Below, piece after piece: positions 33,024-36,543 of a stretch of DNA of 36,543 nt. Within the stretch, counting starts at the first letter, position 1. The number at the start of each line of letters is the position of its first letter. Source of the DNA: an uncultured Planctomycetota bacterium (GTDB lineage: Bacteria; Planctomycetota; Phycisphaerae; UBA1845; Fen-1342); the NCBI GenBank assembly GCA_900696525.1, contig CAADGL010000004.1:96471-133013 (forward strand). Direction: 5' to 3'. The notes below the pieces were generated by a model, which did no database searches, had not been told where the DNA came from, and worked only from the letters and a program-made list of their open reading frames with translations. The translations under genes and the position numbers were made by a program.

Positions 33024-33320
33024 TCAGCGCCCGGCCGTAACGCACGGCGGGACTTTTCCATCGATGAACACGTCCTTCAGGATGCCTATGCCGACCGGGA
33101 TCGGCTTGTCCGGTTTTCGGAACGGGTCGAAGTCGGCCGGTCGGAACGCCTTGGTGCGCTTCGGGTCGCGATGGCAGTTGGCAATCAGCGCCAGCAGCGT
33201 TGACGTCCGCCGCCACTCGTCGCGCACGCGCGCCTCGGCCATGACGACCAGCTCGCGCAGCGTCAGCGGTCCGGGATCGACGCCGGCAATTCCGGCGAGT
33301 TCCCAGCAGAGCCGCCAAGG
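33024..33320 (-). CDS. Tail assembly chaperone extension (gpGT-like), probably made by -1 frameshift
   Basis: The frame WELAGIAGVDPGPLTLRELV, then MAEARVRDEWRRTSTLLALI and ANCHRDPKRTKAFRPADFDP, reads as a continuous protein. It overlaps the end of the upstream chaperone gene in the -1 frame. The first ATG is only at 33242. From there up to about 33320 the frame has no ATG, GTG or TTG although it looks protein-coding. Tail assembly chaperones of lambda- and HK97-type phages are made as a short form and a frameshifted long form. This arrangement fits that. I found no classic slippery heptamer, so a missing start or a base error remains possible. Confidence 0.62.
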   Translation of the reverse strand, partial: PWRLCWELAGIAGVDPGPLTLRELVVMAEARVRDEWRRTSTLLALIANCHRDPKRTKAFRPADFDPFRKPDKPIPVGIGILKDVFIDGKVPPCVTAGR

Positions 33321-33748
33321 GCTTTCTCGATCACTGCGCTGGTGTCGAACCTCTCGACGCGCTGCTCGATCGCCTCCACCGTCGCCTTCACCAGCGCTGC
33401 CTGCTTTTCGATCGCCCGCGCCGTGTCAGTCCGGCGCAGCTGGCGGAAAAAACCGGTGAGTTCCTCCCAGAAGGCGTCATGCGCCGCCATGATCGCGTCG
33501 CCACCCATCGCCCGGCCGAACTCCTCGTCACTGACCCCAACCTGCTCGGCCTGCGGCTTGACCAGCGCAAAGATCACGTCGCAGAGCAACACGACGTCGG
33601 TCTCCAGGCGCGTGAGCAGCGGCGGATCGCCGTCCGTGAGGTTGGCCAGGTTGACGCCCTTGATCAGTCCTTCGACGCGCTTGATGGCGTCGACGGTGAT
33701 CGAGATCGTCCATGTGCGACCCGCGTTGTCCGTGAAGGTCTTCATCCA
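33263..33748 (-). CDS. Tail assembly chaperone, short form (gpG-like)
   Basis: This gene encodes 161 residues from the ATG at 33748. MKTFTDNAGRTWTISITVDA, then LLTRLETDVVLLCDVIFALV and FWEELTGFFRQLRRTDTARA. The C-terminal helix EAIEQRVERFDTSAVIEKAL is followed by a short tail SAGNSPELPASIPDR before the stop. It lies just after the tail tube gene and ahead of the tape measure region, the standard place for this function, and overlaps a second frame as expected. Confidence 0.72.
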   Translation of the reverse strand, partial: WMKTFTDNAGRTWTISITVDAIKRVEGLIKGVNLANLTDGDPPLLTRLETDVVLLCDVIFALVKPQAEQVGVSDEEFGRAMGGDAIMAAHDAFWEELTGFFRQLRRTDTARAIEKQAALVKATVEAIEQRVERFDTSAVIEKALGGSAGNSPELPASIPDR

Positions 33749-33756
33749 TCCGCCTC

Positions 33757-34353
33757 CTACGCGCTGTTGTAGAGCGCCCCGATCTTCAGTGACGCGTCCA
33801 CGGTTCCCGCCTGCGAGGCGACGATGTGCGTGACCGCCGAGCCGGCCAGCGGGTTGGCCGCCGTGCCGCCGTTGACCCAGAACCACAGCTCGTTGGCGGT
33901 CAGATCGACCGAGAGCTTGAGCGTCGAGGTCTCGTAGAAGCTCAGGTGAGCACGCTGGGCGCACAGCGACCCGATCGCGACCAGCAGGTTGCCGACGAAG
34001 TCCGTGTCGATGGTCTGCTGCTTGGTCATCGTGAGCGCGGTGCTCTGCGCCGGCAGGATGTCCCCCGCGCCGCCGGAGAACGTGACGTCGTTGCCGTTCA
34101 CGGCGGTCACGTTGGCGTTGTAGCGCCGGCCGCCCGTCCAGTAGACATCGACGACGTTGCCGTTGAGGATGCCGTGGCCGGCTTCGAGCGTGGCGATGCC
34201 GGCCGTGTCGCTGGTGCGAGTCGTGAGCGTGCCGGTCTTGGCCGGGTTCAGCGTCACCTCGTGCGAGATCTGGCCCGTCGCGGTGCGGCTGAAGCTGGCG
34301 TTCATCCCCGCGCCGCCGATGTCGCCGCTTACTGTCAGGTTGCTCGTAGGCAC
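33757..34353 (-). CDS. Probable major tail tube protein
   Basis: This gene encodes 198 residues. It is beta-rich and low in charge: MPTSNLTVSGDIGGAGMNAS, then ISHEVTLNPAKTGTLTTRTS, TGGRRYNANVTAVNGNDVTF, STLKLSVDLTANELWFWVNG and SLKIGALYNSA. No signal peptide or membrane helix. Placement just upstream of the tail assembly chaperone fits the tube subunit. The exact family was not recognised, so this rests mainly on position and composition. Confidence 0.6.
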   Translation of the reverse strand: MPTSNLTVSGDIGGAGMNASFSRTATGQISHEVTLNPAKTGTLTTRTSDTAGIATLEAGHGILNGNVVDVYWTGGRRYNANVTAVNGNDVTFSGGAGDILPAQSTALTMTKQQTIDTDFVGNLLVAIGSLCAQRAHLSFYETSTLKLSVDLTANELWFWVNGGTAANPLAGSAVTHIVASQAGTVDASLKIGALYNSA

Positions 34354-34377
34354 GTCTGCTCCTCCGCGCTATCCGCT

Positions 34378-34590
34378 AAATCCAACTCGGCGGCGTGGTC
34401 GAGTAGGTCACCTTGGCGGTTACCGAGACGGAGATTGCTTCCTCGAGCGGCTCGCTGCGCGAGAACTGCGTGATCATGAAGTCGGCCTGGAGGCCCTGGC
34501 CGCCGGCCCCGTCGCGCACCTGGAAGCCGATCGGGGCATTGGTCAGGTAGGCGTTCTTGATGGCCGTGAAGCCCGCGTCGGCGGGCTTTA
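34378..34590 (-). pseudogene. C-terminal remnant of a tail protein gene
   Basis: The minus strand reads ADAGFTAIKNAYLTNAPIGF, then GGQGLQADFMITQFSRSEPL, EEAISVSVTAKVTYSTTPPS and WI before a TAG. The EPLEEA motif and the following strands resemble the end of tail tube-like proteins as I know them. Upstream of about 34590 the frame changes into unrelated sequence through a hairpin, AAGCCCGC-GTCG-GCGGGCTT (34568-34589 region). No start codon fits. The stretch 34600-34758 holds no gene I can support. Confidence 0.62.
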
Positions 34591-34758
34591 CCCGTCAGAA
34601 GGCGGTAGGGTTCACGTGGGGGCGGGGCGGGGTGCGGGCGGTGAAGTGATCGCGATCGCCGGGACCGCGCTCAGGCCAAGCGGCATAGTGGCCCGAATGG
34701 CCGCAGCGCCCATGCCGCAGGTCGCACGTAGTAACGCGCCGCCTACCGGGATAGGGTC

Positions 34759-35211
34759 CTACGCCACTCGGGGTTTCAGCGCGTCCAACAGCTCCTGCTT
34801 GTGGAAGGTATTGTCGGGGAGTTCCGATATGCGGCGATACTGTTCGGGGCTGATTGTCTTTCGCGACACCAGGAGATTGGATGCCCATAGGCTGACGGCC
34901 CACGGGTCATCCTTCTTCGCCAAGTGCGCCCACAGCTCATCATGCGCTGGGTAGCCCGACGGTGGAAACGTCAACATGTCTATGGCATAATCGACGAACT
35001 CATTCTCAAAGTAGAAGTCACCGATTTGCAGGACGGCCATGATGCGGTACCATTCCGACATCCCACGGGTCGCCGCCAAGAGTTCGCGGGCATGCTCGGG
35101 AGTGAGCCGCTCGGCGTGCGGAGACCCTGCAGTCTCCCAGAATCCATGCGCCTCGTCGATCGACAGGGTCTTGACACGCTCGGCGAGCTCGGTGGGGCTG
35201 TAGTCGCTCAT
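34759..35211 (-). CDS. Unknown cargo protein
   Basis: This gene encodes 150 residues: MSDYSPTELAERVKTLSIDE, then AATRGMSEWYRIMAVLQIGD and DELWAHLAKKDDPWAVSLWA. It is helical, acidic and without a signal peptide. The composition resembles small immunity or HEAT-like proteins, but no family is recognised. It lies in the segment between two broken prophage genes and 25 bases behind a short Trp- and Cys-rich gene. The two may form a unit such as toxin and immunity protein (speculative). Confidence 0.6.
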   Translation of the reverse strand: MSDYSPTELAERVKTLSIDEAHGFWETAGSPHAERLTPEHARELLAATRGMSEWYRIMAVLQIGDFYFENEFVDYAIDMLTFPPSGYPAHDELWAHLAKKDDPWAVSLWASNLLVSRKTISPEQYRRISELPDNTFHKQELLDALKPRVA

Positions 35212-35236
35212 GCGTCAAGAACCCACGTACACCGGC

Positions 35237-35518
35237 TCAGTCGCCAACCCTAACGAACCACTGTGGCAGGAGCCCGTCCTCAATAAGGTGCGGCTCCCGT
35301 GGCTCGAAGTGGTCCGTGCCTGATGCCGGGTCCGCACGCACACACGGCTTGTCGGCATTGGGCCAATCAGGCGGCTTCTCCGAAGTCAAGAATGTGCAGC
35401 CTTCCGCGGCCGAAGCACCCCACTCGAATCCAAGTGACCGCCACCACCAGCAGTAGCGGCGCGGACACGCTCCCGGCGGCAACGCCTTCGCACGCAAGAT
35501 GTCCTGGGCATCGGGCAT
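35237..35518 (-). CDS. Short Trp/Cys-rich hypothetical protein
   Basis: This gene encodes 93 residues: MPDAQDILRAKALPPGACPR, then RYCWWWRSLGFEWGASAAEG and GLLPQWFVRVGD. Start signals are weak (GAGAAAGA about nine bases upstream). I do not recognise it, and it may be a fragment of a larger protein. It precedes the 150-residue gene on the same strand. Confidence 0.45.
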   Translation of the reverse strand: MPDAQDILRAKALPPGACPRRYCWWWRSLGFEWGASAAEGCTFLTSEKPPDWPNADKPCVRADPASGTDHFEPREPHLIEDGLLPQWFVRVGD

Positions 35519-35569
35519 GCCTGGGTCTTTCTCTATCCGCCGACGATTTTCAGATCGAAGATCGAACCG

Positions 35570-35932
35570 TCAGGCCGCAGGAAGTGTCTGGGAGTGCCGG
35601 TAGTGCTCTGCATAGCGCGGGTCGTTCACGCGATACAGGTGCCGGGCGGTTTCATGCCGGACCTTCGCGGCCCACTCGTCGAGCTTCTTCAGCGTCGCCG
35701 GGATGTCGAGGTCTTCGGCGCCCGGGAGCCCCTTGGCGCAGATCAGATTGAGCAGCGCCAGGTCGAGCTTCTCGATTGACTCGGGCGGCATCGCCAGCAG
35801 GTCGGCGACGCTCTGCGGCGTGGCGGGCTGCGACGCGGGCGCTGTGGCCGGTGGCGCGCTCCGCGGGTGGGTCGCGGCGAAGGCGACGGCGCCAACAACG
35901 ATGATGACGCCCCCGAGCACCAGCGCGCCCAT
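35570..35932 (-). pseudogene. N-terminal part of a prophage membrane-anchored, transglutaminase-like gene (truncated)
   Basis: From the ATG at 35932 the product is 120 residues: one membrane segment (LVLGGVIIVVGAVAFAATHP), a Pro/Ala linker, then IEKLDLALLNLICAKGLPGA and KVRHETARHLYRVNDPRYAE. I recall this as the start of a longer transglutaminase-domain protein of planctomycete prophages. Here the frame ends within a few residues (HYRHSQTLPAA). The domain that would carry the Cys-His-Asp site is absent. Its lost 3' end faces the lost 5' end of the remnant at 34378-34590. The frame also extends upstream to 36148, and the longer form cannot be excluded. Confidence 0.5.
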
Positions 35933-36138
35933 GCGCGTATTCTCGTGCGCACCCGGCGGGCTCGTCAAGACCGGCCGGGCGGCGTGGTAGAAAGCGGTCG
36001 CAAGATTCGATGGCAGCGCGAGTTGTCGCTGAAACGGCGTCGCCCCACGAAAATCTTCGGTCGGCTTTACGAATCGCCCATCCGCCGGGAAATAAGTGGA
36101 TGTGGGCAGTGGTGCCCCGAGACACCGGCAAGGAGAAA

Positions 36139-36543
36139 ATGATGGCACGGATTGGGTTGACCTTCGACGAGTACGTGGACCTCAAGATCAAGCCCCATGC
36201 GGGCGCGGACCGAGCCTTTCACGAGGCGGCCAAGATGGAGCGGCGGGAGATGTTCCCGATGGCGCTGACCGTCGCGTCCAGTCACCTGCGGTCGCGCGGC
36301 TACGACTGCCGGCCGGAGATGCTTGAGTTGCTGGTCAAAAACGGCGTCGTGACGCCGGCCATGCCGGACGCCTGGGCGCAGGCGGACGTGGACGCCGCCG
36401 CCGAGCACTTCGAGGAATGCGGCATCCTCACGCCCTACGCGGCGATGTGCCAGACGCTCGGATGCCGCTACGCGGCCACTCGGTCGGCCGATTTCGATAC
36501 GGCCGGTCAACTAGCGGGGGCCCGCTATGCCCGTCACCGCAAC
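36139..36543 (+). CDS. Prophage protein of unknown function, runs off the right edge
   Basis: An ATG-ATG pair at 36139 and 36142 has AAGGAG directly upstream. The frame stays open to the last base, giving at least 135 residues: MARIGLTFDEYVDLKIKPHA, then AAKMERREMFPMALTVASSH and DAAAEHFEECGILTPYAAMC. It has no signal peptide and is rich in Ala, Glu and Cys. It is divergent from the transglutaminase-like gene. The family is not recognised. It is easy to miss because no stop occurs in the window. Confidence 0.68.
   Translation, partial: MMARIGLTFDEYVDLKIKPHAGADRAFHEAAKMERREMFPMALTVASSHLRSRGYDCRPEMLELLVKNGVVTPAMPDAWAQADVDAAAEHFEECGILTPYAAMCQTLGCRYAATRSADFDTAGQLAGARYARHRN

Larger units (their letters stand above)
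21029..36543 (-). mobile_element. Damaged prophage with defence cargo (left limit approximate, right limit beyond window)
   Basis: Nearly all genes here lie on the minus strand and several are tail genes: tail tube, tail assembly chaperone with overlapping frame, HK97 gp10-like and tape measure. No integrase, portal, large terminase or capsid gene is visible in the window. Several genes are truncated, so it is either a defective prophage or only part of one. The cargo includes a restriction-modification system and a TIR-like pair. Confidence 0.75.

Noticed and set aside
34568..34590. GC-rich hairpin as a transcription terminator
   Set aside because: It lies within sequence that still reads as tail protein codons on the minus strand and is followed by only three T bases on the plus strand.

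Overview
The window is GC-rich, densely coded DNA that looks like a Planctomycetota chromosome (inference). The reasons are the secreted and lipoprotein style of the unknown genes, the small palindromic and AT-rich interspersed repeats, and a tail-gene set that I associate with planctomycete prophages. No rRNA, tRNA or CRISPR array was seen.

There are three zones. (1) Positions 1 to about 4,080 are a scrambled relic that holds second, broken copies of prophage genes found whole or nearly whole on the right (here called gene A, gene B and the Cys-rich gene). They are mixed with the two halves of a GNAT acetyltransferase lying on opposite strands, a secreted 421-residue protein and a GIY-YIG-like protein. 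(2) Positions 4,164 to 20,885 are ordinary chromosome. A minus-strand run reads RND efflux pump remnant, YHS-like protein, patatin lipoprotein, DUF2721 membrane protein and glycogen debranching enzyme (frameshifted). Then come an IS-type transposase, a plus-strand cysteine synthase and a frameshifted sulfate/molybdate permease. A ten-gene minus-strand run follows: cation/proton antiporter, universal stress protein, CrcB, DUF190, a small membrane protein, a TPR protein, a phosphoesterase, enolase, a dynamin-like GTPase and an MFS transporter. (3) Positions 21,029 to 36,543 are a damaged prophage on the minus strand: tail tube, tail assembly chaperone, tape measure, HK97 gp10-like, lipoproteins, a very Cys-rich protein and a toprim protein.

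The prophage carries defence cargo on both sides of gene B. Upstream lies a type II restriction-modification system with a small HTH regulator and a perfect 10-bp palindrome. Downstream lies a TIR-like protein paired with a small membrane protein, plus two related lipoproteins. The degraded left copy of gene B is also flanked by accessory genes, but different ones, so gene B appears to mark a cargo hot spot. Both copies of gene B are preceded by an array with a strict 21-bp period (9 and 10 units). This is the most unusual structure in the window.

Breakage is widespread: two single-base frameshifts in housekeeping genes, reciprocal gene chimeras, gene ends replaced by palindromic repeats, and two prophage genes whose broken ends face the same 1-kb insert. 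Some of this may be sequencing or assembly error rather than biology.
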